A DNA stretch of 6,130 bases, from assembly GCA_038234815.1 (NCBI GenBank), contig JBBQSU010000185.1, positions 1-6,130 on the forward strand, in the 5' to 3' direction. Under the pieces are notes generated by a model. The model saw only the letters and a program-made list of their open reading frames with translations. It searched no databases and was not told where the DNA came from. Shown here piece after piece: positions 1 through 6,018 of this stretch (the first letter of the stretch is position 1; each line of letters opens with the position of its first letter). The stretch comes from JBBQSU01 sp038234815. GTDB taxonomy: Bacteria; Planctomycetota; Phycisphaerae; Tepidisphaerales; Tepidisphaeraceae. The position numbers and the translations under genes are program-made.

Positions 1-667
1 GGACATACACCCGGTACAGCCCCTTGTCGCCCACGCCGTGTGGGGTGACTCGGGCCAGGCGGCTCATGGGGGCAAGTGCCGTCTGCCGTGCGTCGATCAC
101 AATGCCCAGCCGGGCCGGCCCCTGCTTCCACAGCCGCGCCAGTTGCATTCGTCGCCACCAGGCAATGATGAATCCGATCAGCGCGATGGGCAAAACGATG
201 AGCGGGCCGAAGAGCGCGCCCACCAGGTTGGCCGGCGCCGTGCGGCTGGTCCAGGTTTCGGGCTGAGTGGGATCAACACGGATGTCGATGCTCTGGCCGA
301 TCACAATTACCTCGGTTCGGCCGGGGATCGTTCCGCGCAGCGTCTGCGTTTTGCCGTTGAGCGTAAAGGAAAGCTTCAGCTCGGCCCCGCCGGCCACCTT
401 GGCGTCTTTGCGGCTGATGCCGTCGCCGGAAACAATTTCGGCTGACACCGGCGTCCCGTGGCGGATGAGGTTGGTTTCGTGCTGCCAGACCTGTCCTTCC
501 TGCACGCCGAAGCCGACGGAAACCCCAAGCAGGACCAAGCCCGCCAGCCACCAGAAGCGCACGCCCGGTTCGATCCACAAGCGCCGCCGGACCAGCGCCG
601 ATTGCGGCCGCGGGGCTTCGGCAGGGGCCTGCGGAACGCTCGGGGCGGTGGAATTCGGTTGGCTCAT
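1..667 (-). CDS. DUF3592-like two-helix membrane protein, 3' end beyond the window
   Basis: Partial gene of unknown function. From ATG at 667 the frame stays open for 222 codons to the window edge; I translated it by hand from the reverse complement. Residues 1-22 are rich in Pro and Ala and probably cytoplasmic. A hydrophobic helix spans about 38-57 (FWWLAGLVLLGVSVGF). A likely extracytoplasmic beta-rich domain covers about 60-145 and ends in GQSIDIRVDPTQPE, which resembles the 'G..v.V.YdP.nP' signature of DUF3592 proteins. A second helix spans about 147-170, followed by a basic stretch (WWRRMQLARLWK) and a soluble segment. The start overlaps the stop of the PBP2 gene as ATGA with no clear Shine-Dalgarno sequence, so translation is probably coupled to PBP2. 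Position suggests a link to cell-wall elongation, but this is inference; nothing in the protein shows enzymatic activity. The family call is from motif memory. Confidence 0.8.
   Translation of the reverse strand, partial: MSQPNSTAPSVPQAPAEAPRPQSALVRRRLWIEPGVRFWWLAGLVLLGVSVGFGVQEGQVWQHETNLIRHGTPVSAEIVSGDGISRKDAKVAGGAELKLSFTLNGKTQTLRGTIPGRTEVIVIGQSIDIRVDPTQPETWTSRTAPANLVGALFGPLIVLPIALIGFIIAWWRRMQLARLWKQGPARLGIVIDARQTALAPMSRLARVTPHGVGDKGLYRVYV
664..667 (-). other. ATGA start/stop overlap coupling PBP2 and DUF3592-like genes
   Basis: The plus strand reads tcat at 664-667, which is ATGA on the minus strand. The TGA ends the PBP2 gene and the ATG starts the next gene. The bases before this ATG contain no strong Shine-Dalgarno sequence, only an AAGG about 15 bases away. 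Termination-reinitiation is therefore the likely way the downstream gene is translated, which would tie its output to PBP2. Confidence 0.85.
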
Positions 668-2949
668 TGCTTGGAAAGGTAGCCTTGGTCGATGCACGCT
701 TCAAGCACCTGCCTGGCCATTGGCACGGCTGCGGACCCGCCGGCCCCGGCATATTCCATCATTACCGCAAACGCGATCTGCGGTTTGCCCGCCGGGGCGT
801 ATCCGATGAACCATGAATGCGTCAATTCCTTCCCTTCCTTTCCGTAGGCCAGATACCACGGAGCCAGGGGGTTGATGTTGTCAAAAGTGGAAGGCCGGAC
901 CGTCTCCCATTGGCGGGTGACTTTGCCGTCCTCGTCGCGCACGGGCACGCGGAATTTGGCCGCCTGGGCCGATCCGGTTTTGCACGCCAGGTCCACCGGA
1001 AAATCTTTCAAATGTTTGTACGCTCCTCCGGCTGGAGAACTCACCACCCGGCGCATTCCGTCGTGTGCCAATTGCAGGGCCACGGCCGACAGGTGGAGAT
1101 CGACGGCATCTTCGGGCGCTCGTTCGTCCTGGTGTACCAGTGCCGGCCGCATCCAGGTGCCTTCGCGGGCAACCGTCGCGGCCACGTTGGCCATTTGCAA
1201 TGGCGTGGCCGCTACCCAGCCTTGACCGATTCCGCCATACCAGGTCATGATTTTTCGCACAGGCCCGCGATACTGGTCCGGCGACCGGCCAGCCGATTCC
1301 ACGATGCCGATGCCTGTCTTGCGCCCAAGACCGAATTGCTTATACCAATAGCCAAGGGCTTCCAGGCCCAGCCGGTCGGCGCAGGTTTCAAAATAGATAT
1401 TGCAACTGCGCTCCAGGCCTTCGGAAAGATCCAGAAAGCCGGTCGATTTTGGGAAATCGGGGATCGGGTGATGGGCTGCCGATATCCCGCGGGCCTTGAG
1501 CATCTCACCGAACATCGACAGCACCCAACATCGTGGCGCAAATGTCTGCCGCTTGCCATCGATTTCCAGATAGCCTTTACATTCGATACGCTCGTCGGGT
1601 CGCATCACTCCTGCGGTGATTGCCGACAGGCCCACCAGCGGCTTGACCGTGCTGCCCGGCTCGAGCGCCGCCTGCGTCGCGCGATTGAAAAGCGGCATGT
1701 TGTAATCGTCTCGCGACATCTGCGCATATTCTTCTTCCAACCGGTTGAGATCGAAACTTGGATACGACGCCAGCACGCGCACCTCACCGGTGGGCACGTC
1801 GATCACTACCACCGCCCCGTGCATCGGACGATAGACCAGCTCGGTTTCGAACCCGTTGCCGGTAGGCTTGGAGACCGGGGCGTTGGCGAACATGGTTTGA
1901 ATTTTTCTCTGCAATTCGATGTCGATGGTGCAGCGAATGTCGCGGCCGGTTTCGGCGGGCTTGGTGTCCAAGTCCTGGTCGCTTGTCCCCTTGACCACGC
2001 GGCCGCGCGCCCCGCGAAGCGTGCTTTCGTAGAGGCTTTCCAAGCCCGACCTGCCGATCAGGTCGTTCGGCCAGTATTCGCGCAGCTCGTCTTTTCCTGC
2101 GTTGGCGTCAGCCTCCAGGTCTTCGCGGGTGACGCGCGCCATATTGCCGATGAAATGACACCCGGCTTCATCGAATGGATATACGCGGTGCTTGCTGAGT
2201 TGCAGCACCAGCCCAGGATATTTGCCCAGATTACGTCCAAGCTCGTTATAGGTTTCGGAGTCGATGGCCCGCAAGACGACGTGCGGCTGGGTTTGCTCGG
2301 CCACTTCCACTGCGAAACTATCGAGTCGTGGCGCGTTCGATCCCGAGCCTCCCAGAATCTGCCGATACCACGGCAGCGTGTCAATCTTGGCGTGCTGACG
2401 CAAGGCTTCGGCGTAGTTGGTATACCAGATGTATCGCCGGCGCATTTCGATCTTCTGCTCGATGGATCGCCTGATGTCGTCCACCGCCGCGATGGCCTCT
2501 TCGATCGACGTCTGCGGGCCGGATTGCCTGCGATAAACCCCGGCCAGCGTGATCCACATCGCCTCGATATCCTCGCGGATGCTCTGCGCTTCCTGGGCGA
2601 TCAACTTGCGCTGCTGCAATCGCGGAAGCTTGCGGAACCCGTCGGCCAGCCGACTGCGCAAACGCCCGACCGCCTGATCATTCAGCCAGCGTGCTTCAGG
2701 CTCGCGGGTGATCGCACGAAAATCCACGCAGGCGTCAATGCACGGTTCATCGACCGCGATCTCTCGACCCTTCACGTCCAATATCTTTCCGCGAATCGTG
2801 TCGGAATGGATCACTTTCTGCATCAGGCCCTGCGAACGGCCGGCCCAATACCCGCCGTCGATGATCTGAATCTGCATCGCCCGCGCGGCCAGCGCGATGC
2901 TGATAACCACCAGGAACAGCAGGAATCTTTTCAGTCGTCGTTCGCCCAT
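664..2949 (-). CDS. mrdA: Penicillin-binding protein 2 (class B PBP, elongasome transpeptidase)
   Basis: 761-residue peptidoglycan DD-transpeptidase, inner-membrane anchored and periplasmic, expected to crosslink side-wall peptidoglycan with MreBCD. Visible: short basic N-terminus, one membrane helix at about 9-24, the class B pedestal motif RGKILDVKGREIA (53-65), and GRSGLESLYE (299-308). The transpeptidase domain covers about 375-755 and has all three active-site motifs: STVK with nucleophile Ser433, SCN (515-517) and KTG (657-659, in KTGSAQ). IGQGWVAATPLQMA (574-587) is also typical. It is longer than E. coli PBP2 (about 633 residues): a charged, helical-looking segment lies at about 85-200, with extra residues before SCN (about 476-500) and after KTG (about 665-708). 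ATG at 2949 is chosen because an in-frame TGA lies two codons upstream; no clear Shine-Dalgarno sequence precedes it. FtsI/PBP3 is the alternative, but the mreBCD neighbours favour PBP2. Confidence 0.95.
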   Translation of the reverse strand: MGERRLKRFLLFLVVISIALAARAMQIQIIDGGYWAGRSQGLMQKVIHSDTIRGKILDVKGREIAVDEPCIDACVDFRAITREPEARWLNDQAVGRLRSRLADGFRKLPRLQQRKLIAQEAQSIREDIEAMWITLAGVYRRQSGPQTSIEEAIAAVDDIRRSIEQKIEMRRRYIWYTNYAEALRQHAKIDTLPWYRQILGGSGSNAPRLDSFAVEVAEQTQPHVVLRAIDSETYNELGRNLGKYPGLVLQLSKHRVYPFDEAGCHFIGNMARVTREDLEADANAGKDELREYWPNDLIGRSGLESLYESTLRGARGRVVKGTSDQDLDTKPAETGRDIRCTIDIELQRKIQTMFANAPVSKPTGNGFETELVYRPMHGAVVVIDVPTGEVRVLASYPSFDLNRLEEEYAQMSRDDYNMPLFNRATQAALEPGSTVKPLVGLSAITAGVMRPDERIECKGYLEIDGKRQTFAPRCWVLSMFGEMLKARGISAAHHPIPDFPKSTGFLDLSEGLERSCNIYFETCADRLGLEALGYWYKQFGLGRKTGIGIVESAGRSPDQYRGPVRKIMTWYGGIGQGWVAATPLQMANVAATVAREGTWMRPALVHQDERAPEDAVDLHLSAVALQLAHDGMRRVVSSPAGGAYKHLKDFPVDLACKTGSAQAAKFRVPVRDEDGKVTRQWETVRPSTFDNINPLAPWYLAYGKEGKELTHSWFIGYAPAGKPQIAFAVMMEYAGAGGSAAVPMARQVLEACIDQGYLSKQ

Positions 2950-2964
2950 GATAAATCAGCGATG

Positions 2965-2993
2965 AAAAAAATCCCTTGCGCGGTTACGCGAAG
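2965..2993 (-). terminator. Terminator-like hairpin with T7 tract between mreD and the PBP2 gene
   Basis: On the minus strand, CTTCGCG (2993-2987) can pair with CGCG-C-AAG (2982-2975) around a TAAC loop, giving seven pairs with one bulged C. GGA and seven T residues (2971-2965) follow, 15 bases before the PBP2 start. This resembles an intrinsic terminator or attenuator that could reduce PBP2 expression relative to mreBCD. The stem is short and bulged, and the T tract starts three bases after it, so the call is tentative. Confidence 0.35.
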
Positions 2994-3009
2994 CGCTCGT
3001 TCCTAATGC

Positions 3010-3528
3010 TCAGCCATCGTCGCGGGCGCGCTGTCGCCTGCGCCCGGTGGAAAATCCGAAAACTCCGCGAAGCCGATGCAGCACGCCGATCAGCACTGGG
3101 GCCAGCAGCGCCGAATAAAGCGCGCCCCCTAATAGCGTGAGCATCGGCACCCGCGTGCCTGAATCCAGTCGCAGGGCGCCATAGAGCCACAGCACGATCG
3201 CGGTGAACACTCCGCCGACCAGCACCAGGAAAAAATGCGTCAGCGGGTGTCCTTTATACGCCAGCTTTGATGCACTGGAAGCAAAAAGTCCCGCCAGCGC
3301 GAAGGATAGGGCATAAAGCCCCATCGGCTGCTGGCTCACCAGATCGGTCATCAGGCCCAGCATGAAGCAGGCCAGCAGGCCCGATTCGGTATCGGCCTGC
3401 AACGCAATAAACACCGCCACCATCAATACGACGTTCGGTGCCGTGCCGTTCACCTGCGCATAAGCCGCCAACCCCACCTGCGTGCCCACCGCCAAGTATC
3501 CCAGCAGAATGTAAGCCAGAAAACGCAT
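3010..3528 (-). CDS. mreD: Rod shape-determining protein MreD
   Basis: 172-residue, strongly hydrophobic inner-membrane protein, close to the usual MreD length of about 160-180. Hydrophobic segments lie at about 4-24, 30-45, 49-64, 69-86, 97-118 and 128-150, suggesting five or six membrane helices. The stretch GLMTDLVSQQPMGLYALSF (58-76) matches the MreD hallmark of an Asp in a helix followed by a Gly and an 'AL' pair. The C-terminus is basic (GRRRQRARDDG) and probably cytoplasmic. MreD has no catalytic role; it is thought to bind MreC and help link MreB to the PBP2-RodA synthase. The start at 3528 has GGAG four bases upstream. Primary sequence is poorly conserved in this family, so the call rests on topology, the hallmark segment and position between mreC and the PBP2 gene. 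Confidence 0.88.
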   Translation of the reverse strand: MRFLAYILLGYLAVGTQVGLAAYAQVNGTAPNVVLMVAVFIALQADTESGLLACFMLGLMTDLVSQQPMGLYALSFALAGLFASSASKLAYKGHPLTHFFLVLVGGVFTAIVLWLYGALRLDSGTRVPMLTLLGGALYSALLAPVLIGVLHRLRGVFGFSTGRRRQRARDDG

Positions 3529-3592
3529 TAAACTCCAGCTTGGTTATACCGAAATCGACCGGAGGACACCCAAACTGTGTTTCAAAAAGCCG

Positions 3593-4489
3593 CTAGGGGC
3601 TTGCCTTCGATCCGGCCCGCTCGTCGGGACTGACAAACACCATCACTTCCCGAAGTGTTTCCAGATTAACACCCGGATCGATCAGGATCTCGGCAAAAAG
3701 GGGATTTCGTGCCGCCGGGGCTATGCCGGTGATCTTGCCAATCACATACCCCTGAAGATTCACCGGAAACCGATTGTCGTTCAGCGCCACCGTGTCGTTA
3801 ATCATCAGGCCGGCATCATCCTTCTGTTTCATAGTGATGTTGTCGATCACCATCTTTCCGCGGCCCCGGCCTTTTACAAGCGGCAGAAGCGGGGGGCGCG
3901 TCATGGTAATCTTGCCCGAGGCGTCGTTGCGATACAGCTTGAAATCGGCCTGCAGGCGTGATTCCCGATCGGTGATAAGCAGCACCTGCGCGCCGGTCAG
4001 CCCCGCCCGCGCGATGCGCCCCACCAGCCCGCGGGCGTGCAGCACCGGCTGGCCCATCTGCAACAGCCGCACATTCGCGCCACTTAAGCTCAGCGATTCC
4101 CGTGCCCCCGGATCGCTGCCCATCACCGACACCGGCACACATAGCGGGCGGATGTCGCCAAGACTCGCGCGGTCGGCGTTGATTTCCTTCAGGGCATCAA
4201 GCTGCGTTTGCAGGCTGGTTAGTTGCAGTCGCAACTGGTCATTTTCAAGCAGGATGTCTGCGTCGGGTCGCCGCCGGCCGGTTGCGGTTCCGCGGTCGAT
4301 CGGCTCCTCGTGATGCACCCGGCCATAAATCGTCGTCGCCAAGGCCCGCGTGGGCCTTGCGACCGGGGCAAACAACCCCTGCAACTGCGCCCGTCCGCCG
4401 TCGGTCCAGTTGGGCGGCAAAGCAAACGCGCTGATTGCAGATGCGAGCATCAGCAGAACAAACGCGTGATTGAAGCGGAGACGACGCAT
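3593..4489 (-). CDS. mreC: Rod shape-determining protein MreC
   Basis: 298-residue bitopic inner-membrane protein that forms the periplasmic scaffold of the elongasome and contacts PBP2, MreD and MreB. One N-terminal membrane helix lies at about 8-25 (HAFVLLMLASAISAFAL). A coiled-coil-like stretch follows at about 76-105 (ILLENDQLRLQLTSLQTQL), as usual in MreC. The double beta-barrel region covers about 116-290 and includes ARGLVGRIARAGLTGAQVLLITD (152-174) and the C-terminal DPGVNLETLREVMVFVSP (271-288). I place the start at ATG 4489 because the frame upstream only translates the intergenic repeat block (recurring IGH/GHW units), and MRRLRFNH followed by a helix is the expected MreC N-terminus. 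No Shine-Dalgarno sequence precedes this ATG: the leader is pyrimidine-rich (CCCTCCTCCGCT). mreD follows after 64 bp. Confidence 0.93.
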   Translation of the reverse strand: MRRLRFNHAFVLLMLASAISAFALPPNWTDGGRAQLQGLFAPVARPTRALATTIYGRVHHEEPIDRGTATGRRRPDADILLENDQLRLQLTSLQTQLDALKEINADRASLGDIRPLCVPVSVMGSDPGARESLSLSGANVRLLQMGQPVLHARGLVGRIARAGLTGAQVLLITDRESRLQADFKLYRNDASGKITMTRPPLLPLVKGRGRGKMVIDNITMKQKDDAGLMINDTVALNDNRFPVNLQGYVIGKITGIAPAARNPLFAEILIDPGVNLETLREVMVFVSPDERAGSKASP

Positions 4490-4517
4490 AGCGGAGGAGG
4501 GAGAAGGGTCTAAGGTG

Positions 4518-4536
4518 CAATGGCCAATCAGGGGAA
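4518..4536 (+). repeat. 19-bp perfect direct repeat, copy 1
   Basis: CAATGGCCAATCAGGGGAA occurs here and identically at 4544-4562, giving a 26-bp period. A shorter related copy, CAATGGCCAATCAAGGG, lies at 4584-4600. Confidence 0.9.
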
Positions 4537-4543
4537 CCAGGGA

Positions 4544-4562
4544 CAATGGCCAATCAGGGGAA
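4544..4562 (+). repeat. 19-bp perfect direct repeat, copy 2
   Basis: Exact second copy of the 4518-4536 unit, 26 bp further on. The seven bases between the copies (CCAGGGA) do not belong to the unit. Confidence 0.9.
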
Positions 4563-4771
4563 TAATGCCCAATGGCGAAGTCCCAATGGCCAATCAAGGG
4601 TTCAATGGCCAAATTTCAACACCGGCCCCCGGGGTGCTCGGGAATGGACGTTGGGCCTTGGTCATTGATTGGCCATTGTTCCTTGGCCATAGTCCATTCG
4701 TCCCTCATCGGGCATTGTCCCTTCGCCGATCCTTAGCCCTCGCCCCGACCCGCCATCAATCTCCGCCCGGG

Positions 4772-5830
4772 CTACAAATCATCCTCGTCGCTCTCCATCG
4801 TGTCTTTCCACAGTTCCAGATTATCGAGGTAGACGCTTGTTCCGCGGGCGACGCAGGTGAGGGGGTCTTCAGCCAGGCGCACGTCGAGGCCGGTGGCGTT
4901 GCTGATGACGGTGCAAAGCCCGCGAAGCAGGCTTGATCCGCCCGCCATGGTGATGCCGTTGTCCACCAGGTCTGCGGCCAGTTCGGGTTCGGCTTGTTCC
5001 AGTGTGTGGGTGACGGCCTCGATGATCGCGGTGACGGGTTCTTGAAGTGCCTGGCGGATTTCGGCTGCCGTGATTGTCACCTTGCGGGGCAGGCCCGAGA
5101 TCATGTCACGGCCGCGAACGTCCATCGTAGGTTCGGGGTCTTCGGCAAACGGCGCGGCACTGCCGATTTCGATCTTGATGCGCTCGGCGGTCTGCGCGCC
5201 AATTTCCATGTTATAGGTGCGCTTCATGTGGCTGACGATGGCATCGTCAAAATCGTCACCGGCCACGCGCGCTGAATTGCTGACGCTGATGTCCCCGAGG
5301 GAGATGATGGCCACCTCGGTGGTTCCGCCGCCGATATCGACGATCATGCTGGCGGTCGGTTCGCTCACCGGAAGCCCTGCGCCGATGGCCGCGGCCATCG
5401 GTTCGACCAGCAGGAACACCCGTCGCGCGCCGGCCCGCTCGGCACTTTCCAGCACCGCGCGTTTTTCCACTGCCGTAATGCCGGAGGGTATCGCGATCAC
5501 CACTCGCGGGCCGATGAAATGCTTTCGGCCATGCACCCTGCGGATGAAATACCGCAACATGGCTTCGGTGATTTCGAAGTCAGAAATAACCCCGTCTTTA
5601 AGCGGGCGAATCGCCTGGATGGTGCCCGGGGTTTTGCCGATCATCTCCTTGGCCACCAGGCCGACGGCGTTCCCGTTCTGCAGCACCCGATTTGTGCCTT
5701 TGCGCACCGCGACCACCGAAGGCTCGTTAAGCACGATGCCTTCGCCTTTGACGCACACCAGGGTGTTGCAGGTGCCCAGATCGATACCCATATCGATGCT
5801 GAACATCCCCATCAAAGACTGGAAGATCAC
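4772..5830 (-). CDS. mreB: Rod shape-determining protein MreB (bacterial actin)
   Basis: 352-residue actin-fold ATPase forming membrane-bound filaments that guide side-wall peptidoglycan synthesis. ATP-site elements in order: phosphate-1 loop DMGIDLGTCN (13-22), EPMAAAIG (143-150, with the presumed catalytic Glu143), phosphate-2 loop DIGGGTTE (165-172) and the adenosine motif GGSSLLRGL (297-305). IRPLKDGVISDF (74-85) and VVIAIPSGIT (110-119) are also typical. The frame is open up to ATG 5869, but GTG 5830 is preferred: AAAGGAG sits eight bases before it, and the resulting N-terminus (VIFQSLMGMFS) resembles the short membrane-binding N-terminus of MreB. ATG at 5812 is a weaker alternative. Length is near the usual 335-350. 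The C-terminus ends in an acidic tail, MESDEDDL. It is the first gene of the mreBCD cluster. Confidence 0.97.
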   Translation of the reverse strand: MIFQSLMGMFSIDMGIDLGTCNTLVCVKGEGIVLNEPSVVAVRKGTNRVLQNGNAVGLVAKEMIGKTPGTIQAIRPLKDGVISDFEITEAMLRYFIRRVHGRKHFIGPRVVIAIPSGITAVEKRAVLESAERAGARRVFLLVEPMAAAIGAGLPVSEPTASMIVDIGGGTTEVAIISLGDISVSNSARVAGDDFDDAIVSHMKRTYNMEIGAQTAERIKIEIGSAAPFAEDPEPTMDVRGRDMISGLPRKVTITAAEIRQALQEPVTAIIEAVTHTLEQAEPELAADLVDNGITMAGGSSLLRGLCTVISNATGLDVRLAEDPLTCVARGTSVYLDNLELWKDTMESDEDDL

Positions 5831-5838
5831 GTGGCCGA

Positions 5839-5845
5839 CTCCTTT
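5839..5845 (-). promoter_or_regulatory. Ribosome binding site deciding the mreB start (GTG 5830)
   Basis: The minus strand reads AAAGGAG, then eight bases, then GTG ATC TTC. This is the only strong, well-spaced Shine-Dalgarno sequence near the N-terminus. It favours GTG 5830 over ATG 5869 and ATG 5812. Confidence 0.8.
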
Positions 5846-5887
5846 GCCAATAGACGTCCGGCACTCCACCGGATGCTTGCACCTGGC

Positions 5888-5907
5888 GACGTTCGGTCAC
5901 GAACGTC
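5888..5907 (-). promoter_or_regulatory. Perfect 8-bp inverted repeat in the mreB leader
   Basis: On the minus strand, GACGTTCG and CGAACGTC are perfect complements separated by a 4-base loop (TGAC). The element lies about 60 bases before the mreB start and downstream of the candidate promoter. It could be an mRNA hairpin in the 5' leader or an operator for a dimeric regulator. No T tract follows on either strand, so it is not an intrinsic terminator. Confidence 0.5.
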
Positions 5908-5934
5908 AAAACCGAGAGGCCCGCAAGCGCCGGT

Positions 5935-5963
5935 AGGATACGGTGGTGAGGCGAACTAGGCAA
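5935..5963 (-). promoter_or_regulatory. Candidate sigma70-type promoter for the mre operon
   Basis: The minus strand shows TTGCCT (5963-5958; four of six to TTGACA), a 17-base spacer and TATCCT (5940-5935; four of six to TATAAT). Transcription would start near 5928, leaving a leader of about 98 bases that holds the inverted repeat and ribosome binding site. Location and spacing are good but hexamer matches are modest, so this is only the best candidate in the gap. Confidence 0.35.
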
Positions 5964-5987
5964 ATGTCCGCGCCAACCGCCAAAGCC

Positions 5988-6007
5988 AACGGGCGTGCCC
6001 GTTTTTT
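5988..6007. terminator. Hairpin after the upstream gene, possible terminator
   Basis: AACGGG and CCCGTT form a 6-bp stem with a CGTG loop (5988-6003). On the plus strand the T run extends to 6007, so the classical terminator orientation is plus. The only visible gene here ends on the minus strand 15 bases before the hairpin; in that direction an A tract precedes the stem and only TTGGCTTT follows. It may be a weak or bidirectional terminator separating the upstream gene from the mre operon. Confidence 0.4.
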
Positions 6008-6018
6008 CGGGGCAGCCG

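Larger units (their letters stand above)
4490..4771. repeat. TGGCCA-centred repeat block between mreB and mreC
   Basis: This 282-bp gap carries six TGGCCA copies, at 4521, 4547, 4587, 4606, 4670 and 4684. Four lie in plus-strand CAATGGCCAA units (4518, 4544, 4584, 4603) and one in the inverse unit TGATTGGCCATTG (4666-4678). A degenerate copy, CAATGGCGAA, starts at 4570. The two sides are arranged as an inverted repeat: 4584-4596 pairs exactly with 4666-4678, and GGGAATAATGCCC (4558-4570) pairs imperfectly with GGGCATTGTCCC (4710-4721). The centre holds CCCCCGGGG (4626-4634). The transcript could fold into a long interrupted stem within the operon. I see no credible gene and no clear promoter here. 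It is probably a dispersed intergenic repeat family; whether it acts on mRNA stability or mreC expression is unknown. Confidence 0.8.

Noticed and set aside
817..3006. 729-codon open frame on the plus strand opposite the PBP2 gene
   Set aside because: It is antisense to a gene with three intact active-site motifs. Its translation shows no recognisable domain or hydrophobic pattern and reads as a codon-bias shadow.
3543..3548. TATAAC -10-like hexamer just before mreD
   Set aside because: There is no acceptable -35 at normal spacing, and the implied start would leave only about eight leader bases and miss most of the ribosome binding region.
4490..4612. 41-codon N-terminal extension of mreC up to ATG 4612
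   Set aside because: The extension consists of translated repeat units and precedes a normal MreC N-terminus with its membrane helix.
4490..4771. CRISPR array
   Set aside because: Repeats are short, irregularly spaced and occur in both orientations. There are no uniform spacers and no cas genes in the window.
4520..4936. 138-codon plus-strand frame with a GGAGGAGG-like stretch upstream
   Set aside because: Its first part is translated from the intergenic repeats and its last part is antisense to mreB. The purine stretch is just the complement of the mreC leader.
5831..5869. 13-codon N-terminal extension of mreB up to ATG 5869
   Set aside because: The strong ribosome binding site lies inside this extension, and the normal MreB N-terminus starts after it.
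5888..5907. LexA (SOS) box in the mreB leader
   Set aside because: The Bacillus-type box is CGAAC-N4-GTTCG. Here the arms are in the reverse order (GTTCG-N4-CGAAC), so it does not match.
5881..5909. Promoter using TTGACG (5909-5904) as -35
   Set aside because: The -35 is good, but the bases 17-18 positions downstream (CCAGGT/CAGGTG) do not resemble a -10.
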